From assembly GCA_964542915.1 (NCBI GenBank), contig CAZIVP010000004.1, positions 124,001 through 188,000 on the forward strand: DNA of 64,000 nucleotides. Reading direction: 5' to 3'. A program made the translations under genes and the position numbers. Below, one piece after another: positions 51,432 through 59,599 of this stretch. Under the pieces are notes generated by a model. The model worked only from the letters and a program-made list of their open reading frames with translations, did not search any database and was not told the DNA's origin. The first letter of the stretch is position 1. Each line of letters begins with the position of its first letter. This DNA comes from CAZIVP01 sp964542915 (lineage in GTDB: Bacteria > Calditrichota > Calditrichia > Calditrichales > Calditrichaceae).

Positions 51432-53432
51432 ATGGACAAGAAGGAATTCAAGCCGTTTGTTCCTGCTGATTCCCAATTGAAAGAGTTGACTTTTAAGGCG
51501 CTCATTTTGGGTGTTGCTATGGCCGTCGTATTGGGGGCGGCAAATGCCTATTTGGGTATGAAAGCCGGTCTGACGGTCGCAGCGACCTTCCCTGCAGCTG
51601 TTGTAGCAATGGCGGCACTTCGTGCGCTCCGCGGTAACATTCTCGAGGAAAATATTGCACGTACAACCGCATCCGTTGGTGAAGCCCTTGTCGCGGGCGC
51701 TATCTTCACGATACCCGCATTTGTTATTAGCGGCGTATGGGAAGAACTGCATTATTGGGAGAGTACGATCATTATGTTGATGGGCGGCGTACTTGGCGTC
51801 CTATTTGTTACCATTCTGCGGCGCAGTATGGTGGAAGAGACGGACCTTCCGTTTCCAGAGAGTGTGGCCGCAGCCGAAATTGTAAAAGCCGGACAGGGCG
51901 GACAAACCGGCGCCAGCGCCGTATTCGTGAGTATGGGACTTGCCGGCTTATGGGAACTGTTTAAAAACAGTAACGGCATCCATCTGATCGCAGATCACAC
52001 GAAAGGTTATTTTGAACTTGCCAAATCGAAAATCGAAATGATGGGCAACAAGGTCGCGTATGGCGGTGGATTCATATTCGAATCGCCTGCGGCATCGCCG
52101 GCCCTTGTCGGCGTGGGGTTTATTGTTGGCCTGCGTGTGGCGGCGGTTTTATTTGCAGGCGCCGCCATAGGATGGCTGGTGCTTGTACCTCTGGGTATTT
52201 TTATCAATCCGGCTCTGACAGAACTTGCGGCAACGCATTCCTGGATGGAAATTGCGGAGGAAGTCTGGTTTAAACAAATCCGGCCATTTGCCGTTGGCAC
52301 CATGATTATTGCTGCCTTTTATACACTATATAATTTAAAAGATTCATTATTTGCCGGCATCACGAAAGCCATTCGTGACCTGAGCGCCAAAAAAGATGAA
52401 TCGCGTGAAGTAAGCCGGCTGGAAATTGACCTGGATTTCAAAAAAGTCGGTTTAACCATTCTTCTGATGGCCATTCCCCTCTTCTTTCTGTATGAATATT
52501 TTGCTCATTCCGTCGGCGGCGCTCTATTGTTAACCGTCATAATGATCATCCTCGGTTTTTTGTTTGCAGCCGTCGCCGGTTATCTGGTTGGTTTGGTCGG
52601 ATCTTCGAACAATCCGATCAGCGGGCTTACGCTTAGTTCCTTGCTCATATCAGCCGTCTTACTGGTTATCATCGGCGTTACCGGCGATCAAGGCGTATTG
52701 GCGGTATTGGGTGTTGCAGGCGTGGTGTGTACATCCGCCGGCATCGCAGGCGATATGACGCAGGATTTAAAAGTCGGTCATATTTTAGGCGGCACGCCGT
52801 GGCGGATGCAGGTCGGCGAAATTATCGGCGTGATTATTGCCGCGCTTGTGCTGGTGTGGCCCATGTGGGCAATGGATCAGGTTTATCATATTGGCAGCGC
52901 CGAATTACCCGCGCCGCAGGCCGGGCTTATGGCATTGATGTCCAAAGGCATCGTCGGCGGCGAGATGGCCTGGCCTCTTGTTATCGCCGGAATGTTCTTT
53001 GCCATCGGATTAATCCTCATCAAATCGCCATCACCTATGTTAATTGCGGTTGGTATGTATCTTCCTTTTTATTCCACCAGCGCCATATTTGTAGGCGGAA
53101 TCATTCGCTGGATTCTCGATGCGGTTCAGAACCGGCAAAAAGCAAGCGAAGAACAAAAGCTCAAGGCAGAGAACAAAGGTGTTCTTATCTCATCCGGTTT
53201 GATTGCAGGAGAAGCTTTGATGGCTGTTATCCTGGCGTTTGTAGTGCTGGGAGAGCGGCTCTCGGGCGTTGAACATATCTTTAACGGCACAGAGATCAGT
53301 TCTCTGAAACACTTTGCCGTTAGTACGCTGGGTGTGGAGACGCCAAGCATATTTGTAGGCGTACTTGTCTTTTTTGCACTGGCCTATTTTCTGGTACGTA
53401 TTCCCATCAAAAGCTCAAAGAAGAATTCCTGA
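51432..53432 (+). CDS. OPT-family oligopeptide transporter
   Basis: A 666-residue membrane protein with about 15-16 helices of the OPT superfamily, bacterial peptide type (TIGR00733-like). Typical segments: LGAANAYLGMKAGLTVAATFPAA near the start, SVGEALVAGAIF, and VGSSNNPISGLTLSSLL in the middle. It should take up small peptides or metal chelates with a cation gradient. An AAAGGAG site precedes the ATG. A strong terminator follows, so it is probably a single-gene unit. Confidence 0.92.
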   Translation: MDKKEFKPFVPADSQLKELTFKALILGVAMAVVLGAANAYLGMKAGLTVAATFPAAVVAMAALRALRGNILEENIARTTASVGEALVAGAIFTIPAFVISGVWEELHYWESTIIMLMGGVLGVLFVTILRRSMVEETDLPFPESVAAAEIVKAGQGGQTGASAVFVSMGLAGLWELFKNSNGIHLIADHTKGYFELAKSKIEMMGNKVAYGGGFIFESPAASPALVGVGFIVGLRVAAVLFAGAAIGWLVLVPLGIFINPALTELAATHSWMEIAEEVWFKQIRPFAVGTMIIAAFYTLYNLKDSLFAGITKAIRDLSAKKDESREVSRLEIDLDFKKVGLTILLMAIPLFFLYEYFAHSVGGALLLTVIMIILGFLFAAVAGYLVGLVGSSNNPISGLTLSSLLISAVLLVIIGVTGDQGVLAVLGVAGVVCTSAGIAGDMTQDLKVGHILGGTPWRMQVGEIIGVIIAALVLVWPMWAMDQVYHIGSAELPAPQAGLMALMSKGIVGGEMAWPLVIAGMFFAIGLILIKSPSPMLIAVGMYLPFYSTSAIFVGGIIRWILDAVQNRQKASEEQKLKAENKGVLISSGLIAGEALMAVILAFVVLGERLSGVEHIFNGTEISSLKHFAVSTLGVETPSIFVGVLVFFALAYFLVRIPIKSSKKNS

Positions 53433-53450
53433 AACAGCTGCATTAATCGT

Positions 53451-53484
53451 ATCCCCGGTCAATTTTTGGACCGGGGATTTTTTC
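53451..53484 (+). terminator. Rho-independent terminator after the OPT transporter
   Basis: ATCCCCGGTC (53451-53460) pairs with GACCGGGGAT (53469-53478), a 10-bp stem with an eight-base loop and a T-run. Confidence 0.9.
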
Positions 53485-53499
53485 TTATGGTGATTTAAA

Positions 53500-53859
53500 A
53501 TGAAACCGGAAACACTCGAACAATTGATGAATTGTTATCCGCAACGCCTGGCCGATTGGGAGGTCAACGAAGAGAACAATCGCATCGTTATCCTCCGTCC
53601 CAAATTTCGCAACGCCCTGGCCGCAAGGGTATTTCACCCTTTTATGGAGAACAAGTTTTTCAGGATCAATTTGGATGACATCGGTACATTGGTATGGAGA
53701 CATTGCGACGGCAAGCATACGGTCAAGAAGATAGGTGAACATATGGCGGCACAGTTCGGCGAAAATGCCGAACCGATTTATGAAAGACTGGGCAAATTTC
53801 TCTTACAACTGCAACGTGAAAAATTCATTGAAGTAATATGCCCCCATTACGAATCCTGA
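53500..53859 (+). CDS. PqqD-like (RiPP recognition element) protein
   Basis: A 119-residue protein with a PqqD-type winged helix: RFxNALAARVFHPFM-like strand region, then LDDIGTLVWRHCDGKHTVKKIGEHMA and a final helix. PqqD domains bind leader peptides of ribosomally made, modified peptides. No radical-SAM partner or precursor peptide is near, so its role is open; single PqqD-like proteins are frequent. It begins 16 bases after the terminator of the OPT gene and converges with selD. Confidence 0.82.
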   Translation: MKPETLEQLMNCYPQRLADWEVNEENNRIVILRPKFRNALAARVFHPFMENKFFRINLDDIGTLVWRHCDGKHTVKKIGEHMAAQFGENAEPIYERLGKFLLQLQREKFIEVICPHYES

Positions 53860-53902
53860 AGATTACCTATTTACCTGTTTCAAGTTTGTTTAAATAGCAA
53901 TA

Positions 53903-54964
53903 TTACGCCACGATTCGGATTCCCGAACCTTCGTTTGCAAGTACACGTCCGATAACGTGTAATGCATAGGGATAGCGCTCATGTACGGTTTGGACAAATC
54001 GTTCACTCTCTTTTTCGGGCAAACTCACAAGTAACCCGCCGTTGGTTTGCGGATCGAAAAGCATATTAAAACGGTCTTGTTTTAGCGTTTCGGCCGAAAG
54101 GTTTAAAATGTTTGAGGCGGCATATTGCCGGTTGTTGTAAAATCCCCCGGGTAAATAAGCGGGATTATTAATATAGCGACTCAAACAGTCGAATATCGGC
54201 ACGGAATTAAGGTCGATTTCAATAACGATATCCTCTCCCGGGAGCATTTCCGCACAGTGTCCGGCCAGTCCATAACCGGTTATATCGGTACAGGCATGTA
54301 CATTAAAATGTTCTTCCCTTAATACGTCGGCCGGGATTTTGTTCAAAAGACGCATACTGGCGGTGATCTCGTCCAACGATTGGGCATCGGCTTCGCCGTG
54401 CTTCAGTGCGGTTGAGACGGCGCCTGTACCAATCGGTTTGGTGAGCACTAAAACGTCGCCCGGTTGCGGCGTATTGTTCCGCCATATCCGTTCCGGATGA
54501 ACGGTACCGCTAACTGCCAATCCGTATTTCAATTCTTTATCCTGTATCGTGTGCCCGCCTCCGATCAGGCAACCGGCTTCTTTAGCTTTTAGGAATCCGC
54601 CCTGTAAAATGGTATTCATAATTTCCGGCGAAATCTGACCCTGGTGATAGCCGACAATATTCAGAGCAATAAATGGTACGCCGCCCATGGCATACACGTC
54701 ACTGATGGCGTTTGCAGCGGCAATTTCACCGTAAATTTGCGGATCGTCCACAATGGGTGTAAAAAAATCCACCGTGTTGATGACCGCCGTCGTTTCGTTC
54801 AACCGATAGATGCTTCCGTCGTCCGCATGGTTGTTGCCAACCAACAGATTGGGATCGCTATCGGGTATCAGATTTGCCGTAATTTTATCCAGAACCTCCG
54901 GATCGATTTTACTGGCTCAACCAGCGCAACTGACCAGGGAGGTCAAACGAATATTATCTTTCAT
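53903..54964 (-). CDS. selD: Selenide, water dikinase (selenophosphate synthase), selenocysteine-containing
   Basis: Makes selenophosphate from selenide and ATP, the selenium donor for selenocysteine and selenouridine. The full frame is 353 residues if the TGA at 54919-54917 is read as selenocysteine (residue 16). The start reads KDNIRLTSLVSCAG-U-ASKIDP; the U takes the place of catalytic Cys17 of E. coli SelD, and the following Lys19 matches the essential Lys20. The ordinary ORF begins only at 54844 and would lose the active site. Later motifs: NTVDFFTPIVDDP, ANAISDVYAMGG, LTKPIGTG and DITGYGLAGH. A SECIS-like hairpin follows the UGA. The ATG lies one base after the stop of the DUF58 gene, with AAAAGGAAG upstream. 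Confidence 0.92.
54876..54919 (-). promoter_or_regulatory. Bacterial SECIS element after the selD UGA
   Basis: Directly behind the UGA, the mRNA can fold as follows: GCC-A-GUAA pairs with UUACGGC (one bulged A), a 5/4 internal loop, AUCCGG pairs with CUGGAU (one G-U), closed by the loop AGGUU. The loop holds GGU, the feature SelB needs, 23-27 bases from the first base of the UGA, inside the range known from E. coli formate dehydrogenase genes. Confidence 0.75.
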
Positions 54965-54965
54965 T

Positions 54966-55871
54966 TTAATATAAACGCTTCCTTTTGAGTAAATACTGGG
55001 TTAACGCCGCATCGAACGTCGTGTGGGTGAGCAATCGCTGATAATCGATGCGATTGTTGCTAAAATTGGTTTTGTAGTAATGCAAAAAGGCATCCATTTG
55101 TTCCTGATAACTTTTTCGGATAAAACCGGGTTGTGTTTTGATTTCTTCGTTCGTCTCCATGTCTTCAAACACCACGTCCCCGCTGAATTGAAAATGGAGT
55201 TCCTGTTCATCCAGAATCTGAAATACCAGAACTTCGTGTTCATCGTGCCGGAAATGTTTGATTCCCGCAAGGACTTCCGCAGGATCATCCATCAGATCTG
55301 AAATCAAAACAATCAAGCCGCGGCGCCGGACTTTTTCGGCTACCTCATGTAAAACCGAACTAATACGTGTGTCAGCGCCGTATTCCGTTTGATCTATGGT
55401 GGAAAGAATTGGATTGAGATAACTGAAAACGGATCGTGGCGGCATCGATTTGCGAATTTTATCGTCAAACAACACAAGACCCGTGGCGTCGCGCTGTTGA
55501 AGTGTAATAAAAGCCAGAGCTGCCGCCAGATATTTGGCATACTGAATTTTGCTAATCCCTTTTTTATCGCTTTGATAGGTCATGGATTTGGAAATATCCA
55601 GCAAAATGTAGCTACGAAGATTGGTCTCTTCTTCATATTGTTTGATGTAATAGCGATCGGTCCGGCTGTAAACTTTCCAGTCGATAAACCGAAGCGGATC
55701 TCCGGGCAGGTAAGGTCGGTGTTGCGAAAACTCAACGCTAAACCCATGGAACGGGCTTTTGTGCAAACCGGTTAAATAACCTTCGACCATTAATCGTGCG
55801 ATTAATTCCAGGTTATTGAGTCGGGATATAATCTCGGGACGTAAATATTTGACGGCGTCTTTATTCAGCAT
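54966..55871 (-). CDS. DUF58 protein with a von Willebrand-like fold
   Basis: A 301-residue protein. The stretch FSQHRPYLPGDPLRFIDWKVYSRTDRYYIKQYEEE is the DUF58 hallmark, followed by LLDISKSM, a metal-ion-binding DxSxS type site, and VLISDLMDD. Such proteins usually sit beside a MoxR AAA+ ATPase and assist assembly of protein complexes. No MoxR gene is within the window; it may be upstream of 56230 only if very distant. Gene start 27 bases after the small TM protein; selD follows with no gap. Confidence 0.86.
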   Translation of the reverse strand: MLNKDAVKYLRPEIISRLNNLELIARLMVEGYLTGLHKSPFHGFSVEFSQHRPYLPGDPLRFIDWKVYSRTDRYYIKQYEEETNLRSYILLDISKSMTYQSDKKGISKIQYAKYLAAALAFITLQQRDATGLVLFDDKIRKSMPPRSVFSYLNPILSTIDQTEYGADTRISSVLHEVAEKVRRRGLIVLISDLMDDPAEVLAGIKHFRHDEHEVLVFQILDEQELHFQFSGDVVFEDMETNEEIKTQPGFIRKSYQEQMDAFLHYYKTNFSNNRIDYQRLLTHTTFDAALTQYLLKRKRLY

Positions 55872-55897
55872 CCAATAAACCAGGATTTCGTGTTCGA

Positions 55898-56221
55898 TCA
55901 GCGACCGGTAACTTCATCAGGATCCGGCTTAAATTTACGGCAACTGTCGTTGAGCTCGATGGATTTTTGATGATATCGACAGTGATAATAAAAATTATCG
56001 CGTGTATCGCGCCCGTGGGCATTTATAAAGGTTTGCCGGTAACGGCAAAAACGGCAAATGTGTTTATTTTTGGAAACCGAAACAGGGATGTTGTAAATAC
56101 GACTGATGTCATTAAGCATTTTTTTTAATCGTCTGATGATGTAGCGCACCTTTAACAGGGCTATTAACTGAATAACAAGTAAAAGTATCAGGAAAACCAA
56201 TAATATCAATACAAGGTCCAT
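55898..56221 (-). CDS. Single-span membrane protein with a Cys/His cluster
   Basis: A 107-residue protein: an N-terminal membrane helix (about 2-25), a basic linker, then a C-terminal part with CRFCRYR, YYHCRYHQ and SCRKF, four cysteines and several histidines that look like a zinc-ribbon site facing the cytoplasm. I take the ATG at 56221, which has AGGATGGTGG before it, not the ATG at 56230 that touches the site. No family recognised. Its position ahead of DUF58 and selD suggests one transcript. Confidence 0.65.
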   Translation of the reverse strand: MDLVLILLVFLILLLVIQLIALLKVRYIIRRLKKMLNDISRIYNIPVSVSKNKHICRFCRYRQTFINAHGRDTRDNFYYHCRYHQKSIELNDSCRKFKPDPDEVTGR

Positions 56222-56278
56222 GACCACCATCCTTTTCCATGATACGATCTTAAACGGTGACGGGACGTTTCTTGTTTC

Positions 56279-57175
56279 CTAAAATTTCACCCCGGTTTGT
56301 TCGGCTGTAACCCTAATGGTATTGCGCATCAGCATCGCTATGGTCATCGGCCCAACGCCGCCCGGTACCGGCGTGATTGCTTTCACTTTATCGATAACGT
56401 CTTCAAAATTTACATCACCCACAAGTCGGTAACCTTTGTCGTTGTCGGCTTCCACCCGATTGATACCCACGTCGATCACGACAGCGTCTTCTTTGATCAT
56501 ATCGCCGGTGATAAATGCCGGTCTGCCAATCGCAGCGATCAATATATCCGCCATTCGGGTATGCCCGGCAATGTCTCTTGTACGACTGTGCGTTACGGTT
56601 ACAGTTGCATTGGCGCCAGCCTTCTTTTGTACAAGCAGGTTTGCCATCGGTTTTCCGACGATGTTGCTTCTGCCTACAATAACGGCATGTTTACTTTCGG
56701 TCGTGATCTCATAATGGTTTAATATTTCCATGATACCTGCCGGGGTACACGGTAAAACATAAGGCTCACCGCTCACCATCAATCCCACATTACGCGGATG
56801 AAAGCAATCCACATCTTTCCGCGGATCGATACGGTTGATCACTTTGTCTTCGCTTATCTGATTCGGAAGCGGCATTTGTACAAGAATACCGTGGGTATTG
56901 TCATCACTGTTGAGGCGGTCGATTAAATCCAACAGATACGATTCTTCTATGGAGCTGTCCAGTTCGAGTGTTTCAGAATCGATGCCCAGTTGCTGACATT
57001 TTTTCCCTTTTTTCCCTACATAAACCTTCGAAGCGGGATCATCGCCTACCAGAATTACAGTGAGTTTCGGCGTAATGGATTTTGCTTTCAAAAATGCGAT
57101 TTTCTCGCTAACATCCTCGCTTACGGCAGCGGCGACTTCTTTTCCTTTTAACAGAGTTGCATCATTTGTTTTCAT
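56279..57175 (-). CDS. folD: Methylene-THF dehydrogenase / methenyl-THF cyclohydrolase
   Basis: Bifunctional enzyme of one-carbon metabolism, 298 residues. Signs: PKLTVILVGDDPASKVYV near the start with the catalytic Lys in YVGKKGKKC, GILVQMPLP, KDVDCFHP, PCTPAGIM, the NADP site VGRSNIVGKPMA and PVPGGVGPMT at the end. The ATG 57175 follows AGGAAAG; the more distant start at 57208 overlaps rny. It lies just after rny in the same direction. Confidence 0.95.
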   Translation of the reverse strand: MKTNDATLLKGKEVAAAVSEDVSEKIAFLKAKSITPKLTVILVGDDPASKVYVGKKGKKCQQLGIDSETLELDSSIEESYLLDLIDRLNSDDNTHGILVQMPLPNQISEDKVINRIDPRKDVDCFHPRNVGLMVSGEPYVLPCTPAGIMEILNHYEITTESKHAVIVGRSNIVGKPMANLLVQKKAGANATVTVTHSRTRDIAGHTRMADILIAAIGRPAFITGDMIKEDAVVIDVGINRVEADNDKGYRLVGDVNFEDVIDKVKAITPVPGGVGPMTIAMLMRNTIRVTAEQTGVKF

Positions 57176-57204
57176 AAGTGTTGCTTTCCTAATTCGATTG
57201 CGCA

Positions 57205-58752
57205 TCAAGCATAGTCTATGGAACGGAACTCACGAATGGCGACAACTTTTATCTGCCCCGGATATTCAATTTCAGACTGGATGCGGCGTGCAATATTATT
57301 GGTCAATTGGTAACTTGCGGCATCATCGATTTTCTCGTGATCGATGATGATTCGTACTTCTTTTCCGGCCTGTATGGCATAGGCCGATTTGACGCCCTCA
57401 AACGATTGTGCAATATCTTCCATAGCGTGCATGCGTTGAACGAAATTTTCGATAACTTCTCTGCGGGCGCCCGGTCGGGCGTTACTGATCTCATTAGCTA
57501 TCTGAACTAAAATGGTAATGGGAGAAATAGGCTCTACTTCCTCATGATGTCCGAGAACGGCGTTCAGGACTATAGCATTTTCCCCGTATTTTTTAGCTAT
57601 TTCATACCCGATCTGTGCATGGTTACCCTGATTGCGTCGTTCAACCGCTCTTCCTATATCGTGTAAAATACCGGCCCGGTTGGCCTGTGATTCATCCAAA
57701 CCGAGTTCGGCTGCCATAATGCCCGCAATAAAAGCAACTTCTTTACTATGTTGCAAAACATTCTGGCCGTAACTGGTACGAAAGCGCAGTTTCCCGAGCA
57801 TTGTGACCAGATCGGGGTGAATGCCGTGAACCCCCGTTTCAAGGAGCGCCTGTTCACCCAGTTCATTGAAGTATTCGTCCATCTCTGTGATGGTCTTTTC
57901 GTAAGTCTCTTCAATCCGCCCGGGATGTATGCGGCCATCGCTGACCAGTTTCTCCATGGTGATGCGTGCTACTTCCCTCCGGAACGGATCGTAACCGCTA
58001 AGAATAACCGCTTCAGGCGTATCATCCACGATAACATCAATGCCGGTAACAATTTCGAACGCCCGAATGTTACGGCCTTCTCTTCCTATGATGCGTCCTT
58101 TCATGTCGTCATTAGGCAGGGTTACAACTGAAACGGTGGATTCTACTGCGTGGTCGGTGGCGGTTTGCTGCATGGCGGAGATGACAATGTTTTTGGCTTT
58201 TGCCTGTGCTTCGTTTTGCGCGTCATCCACGATTTTGTAGATATGTTGAGCGGCTTCCCGTTTGGCATCGTCAATCAGATTATCCATGAGAATTTTTTTT
58301 GCCTGATCGCGGGAAAGGCCCGCTATGGTTTCTAACCGCTTATTTTCTTCATCCAACATACGGTCCAGTTTCTGTTGACGAAGCTGTAATTGATTTTCTT
58401 TGTTCTTGAGATCCCGTTCCTGAATAAAAATTTCCCGTTCTTTTTTGGCGATCAAATCCGCCTTTCGGTCGAGATCATTATCCTTGTTAACTAAATCCGA
58501 TTCGGCCTGTTTAATGGCCTGTTTTCTTGATTGAAATTCATCTTCTAATCTTTGTTTTTCTTCGTATATTTCTTCTTCGGCTTCGATGAGCTTATCTCTC
58601 TTCAGATTCTCAGCTTCATCTTCGGCATCTTTCAGGATTTGATCGGCTTTTTGTTTGTATGCATTGTAGCCGCGGGCTCCAAATATGCTGTTGACAAACC
58701 AGCCGCCCGCAAATGCAACAATTATAGCCAAAATCACTATAATAATTTCCAT
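57205..58752 (-). CDS. rny: Ribonuclease Y
   Basis: Membrane-bound endoribonuclease that begins mRNA decay. The 515-residue protein has an N-terminal membrane helix (about 3-25), a long coiled coil (about 30-185, rich in Glu, Lys, Arg), a KH domain with GRIIGREGRNIRAFE, and an HD domain with RAGILHDIGRA and GHHEEV. GGAGG precedes the ATG. It lies just downstream of the 6S RNA and zapA, an order found in other phyla too. Confidence 0.96.
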   Translation of the reverse strand: MEIIIVILAIIVAFAGGWFVNSIFGARGYNAYKQKADQILKDAEDEAENLKRDKLIEAEEEIYEEKQRLEDEFQSRKQAIKQAESDLVNKDNDLDRKADLIAKKEREIFIQERDLKNKENQLQLRQQKLDRMLDEENKRLETIAGLSRDQAKKILMDNLIDDAKREAAQHIYKIVDDAQNEAQAKAKNIVISAMQQTATDHAVESTVSVVTLPNDDMKGRIIGREGRNIRAFEIVTGIDVIVDDTPEAVILSGYDPFRREVARITMEKLVSDGRIHPGRIEETYEKTITEMDEYFNELGEQALLETGVHGIHPDLVTMLGKLRFRTSYGQNVLQHSKEVAFIAGIMAAELGLDESQANRAGILHDIGRAVERRNQGNHAQIGYEIAKKYGENAIVLNAVLGHHEEVEPISPITILVQIANEISNARPGARREVIENFVQRMHAMEDIAQSFEGVKSAYAIQAGKEVRIIIDHEKIDDAASYQLTNNIARRIQSEIEYPGQIKVVAIREFRSIDYA

Positions 58753-58798
58753 CGAATCGTATTACCTCCTTATTAACCCGGCTAATCCGGCGGGATAT

Positions 58799-58978
58799 AA
58801 AAAAGCCCTGCATTTCAGTGGTCTAATTCAGGATCCTATTCTCGTCATGATGGGCACCTCCTGAACGGGTCATGTTTCCCCTGGCCGAAAGGCGGGGCCT
58901 ACAATCAACGCTCAGAGCCGGGTTCCCTGGTTAGTAGGTGTTGGTCCTATACTTAGACCGGTTCTTGAAATACAGGGC
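58799..58978 (-). ncRNA. ssrS: 6S RNA (RNA polymerase-binding regulator)
   Basis: About 180 bases between zapA and rny. The ends form a 12-bp closing stem: GCCCTGTATTTC (58978-58967) with GAAATGCAGGGC (58816-58805), then a T-run (58804-58799) that makes the same stem the terminator. Next inward GGTCTAA pairs with TTAGACC, CACCT with AGGTG, and a GC-rich end hairpin around GGCC...TTTC...GGCC. This rod with an open middle, and the place next to zapA, are the marks of 6S RNA, which binds the housekeeping RNA polymerase in stationary phase. Subtype not decided. Confidence 0.78.
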
Positions 58979-59001
58979 TTAAAAGGCTGTTTAAACGAGC
59001 A

Positions 59002-59289
59002 CTAACTCTCTAAAACATCTTTTAGAGAATGGCTCATTTTTTTTGATTCTTCATTTAATTGGTCTAATAATTTTTTTCTATATGCTCGCTCCTGAAAAAG
59101 TTCATCTGCCACGTTCAATGCTGCCAGGATAGCAATTTTCGCCGTCGTTTTGATATTCTGTGAACGGTCGATATCGCGCATCTTATCATCCACATAGCGG
59201 GCAATTTCATAAACGTAATTTTCATCATTATCCGCAACCAATGAGTAATCGGTTCCGAATATATTTACTTTAACCTGGCCAGGAGCCAT
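59002..59289 (-). CDS. zapA: Cell division protein ZapA
   Basis: A 95-residue protein that bundles FtsZ at the division ring. The N-terminal beta part (VKVNIFGTDYSLVADNDE), the YVDDKMRDI region and a helix AKIAILAALNVADELF, followed by a coiled coil, match ZapA. It stands between the ZapB-like coiled-coil protein and the 6S RNA gene. AAAGG precedes the ATG. Confidence 0.92.
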   Translation of the reverse strand: MAPGQVKVNIFGTDYSLVADNDENYVYEIARYVDDKMRDIDRSQNIKTTAKIAILAALNVADELFQERAYRKKLLDQLNEESKKMSHSLKDVLES

Positions 59290-59325
59290 ACCTTTTCCCT
59301 TTTTAATTAAGAATCAACACCATCT

Positions 59326-59595
59326 TTATTTGGATACCTGCGCCTCTAACCGTTTGATCAGTTCAAGAAGGTGCGTTGTTGCTTCCTCTTTTTGTTTTTT
59401 TAGTTTATCATTTTCTGACTTTAGTTTTTTGTAGACTTCCGAATCGCTATCGGGATTCGCTTTTAATCGTTGATTTTCACTCTTTAACTGCTCGTTTTCT
59501 TTCTCTAAGCGTACATTTTTATATTTCAGTTGCTGATATTTGATGGAAATATCTTCTACTAAAACTTTAAGTTGATCGAAATATTCCACAGTCAT
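59326..59595 (-). CDS. Short coiled-coil protein, ZapB-like
   Basis: An 89-residue, almost wholly coiled-coil protein (heptads such as LKYKNVRLEKENEQLKSENQ). ATG 59595 lies seven bases after the pheT stop; a longer frame to 59676 overlaps pheT and lacks support. Length, composition and the place directly ahead of zapA suggest a ZapB-like division factor that binds ZapA, but coiled coils give weak evidence of homology. Confidence 0.7.
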   Translation of the reverse strand: MTVEYFDQLKVLVEDISIKYQQLKYKNVRLEKENEQLKSENQRLKANPDSDSEVYKKLKSENDKLKKQKEEATTHLLELIKRLEAQVSK

Positions 59596-59599
59596 CGAC

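Noticed and set aside
53867..53897. CTATTTA/TAAATAG inverted repeat between pqqD-like and selD as a terminator
   Set aside because: The stem is short and AT-only, too weak to call.
54845..54964. Reading selD as a pseudogene or frameshifted gene
   Set aside because: Only one TGA interrupts it, exactly at the catalytic Cys position and with a SECIS-like hairpin, so recoding is the better explanation.
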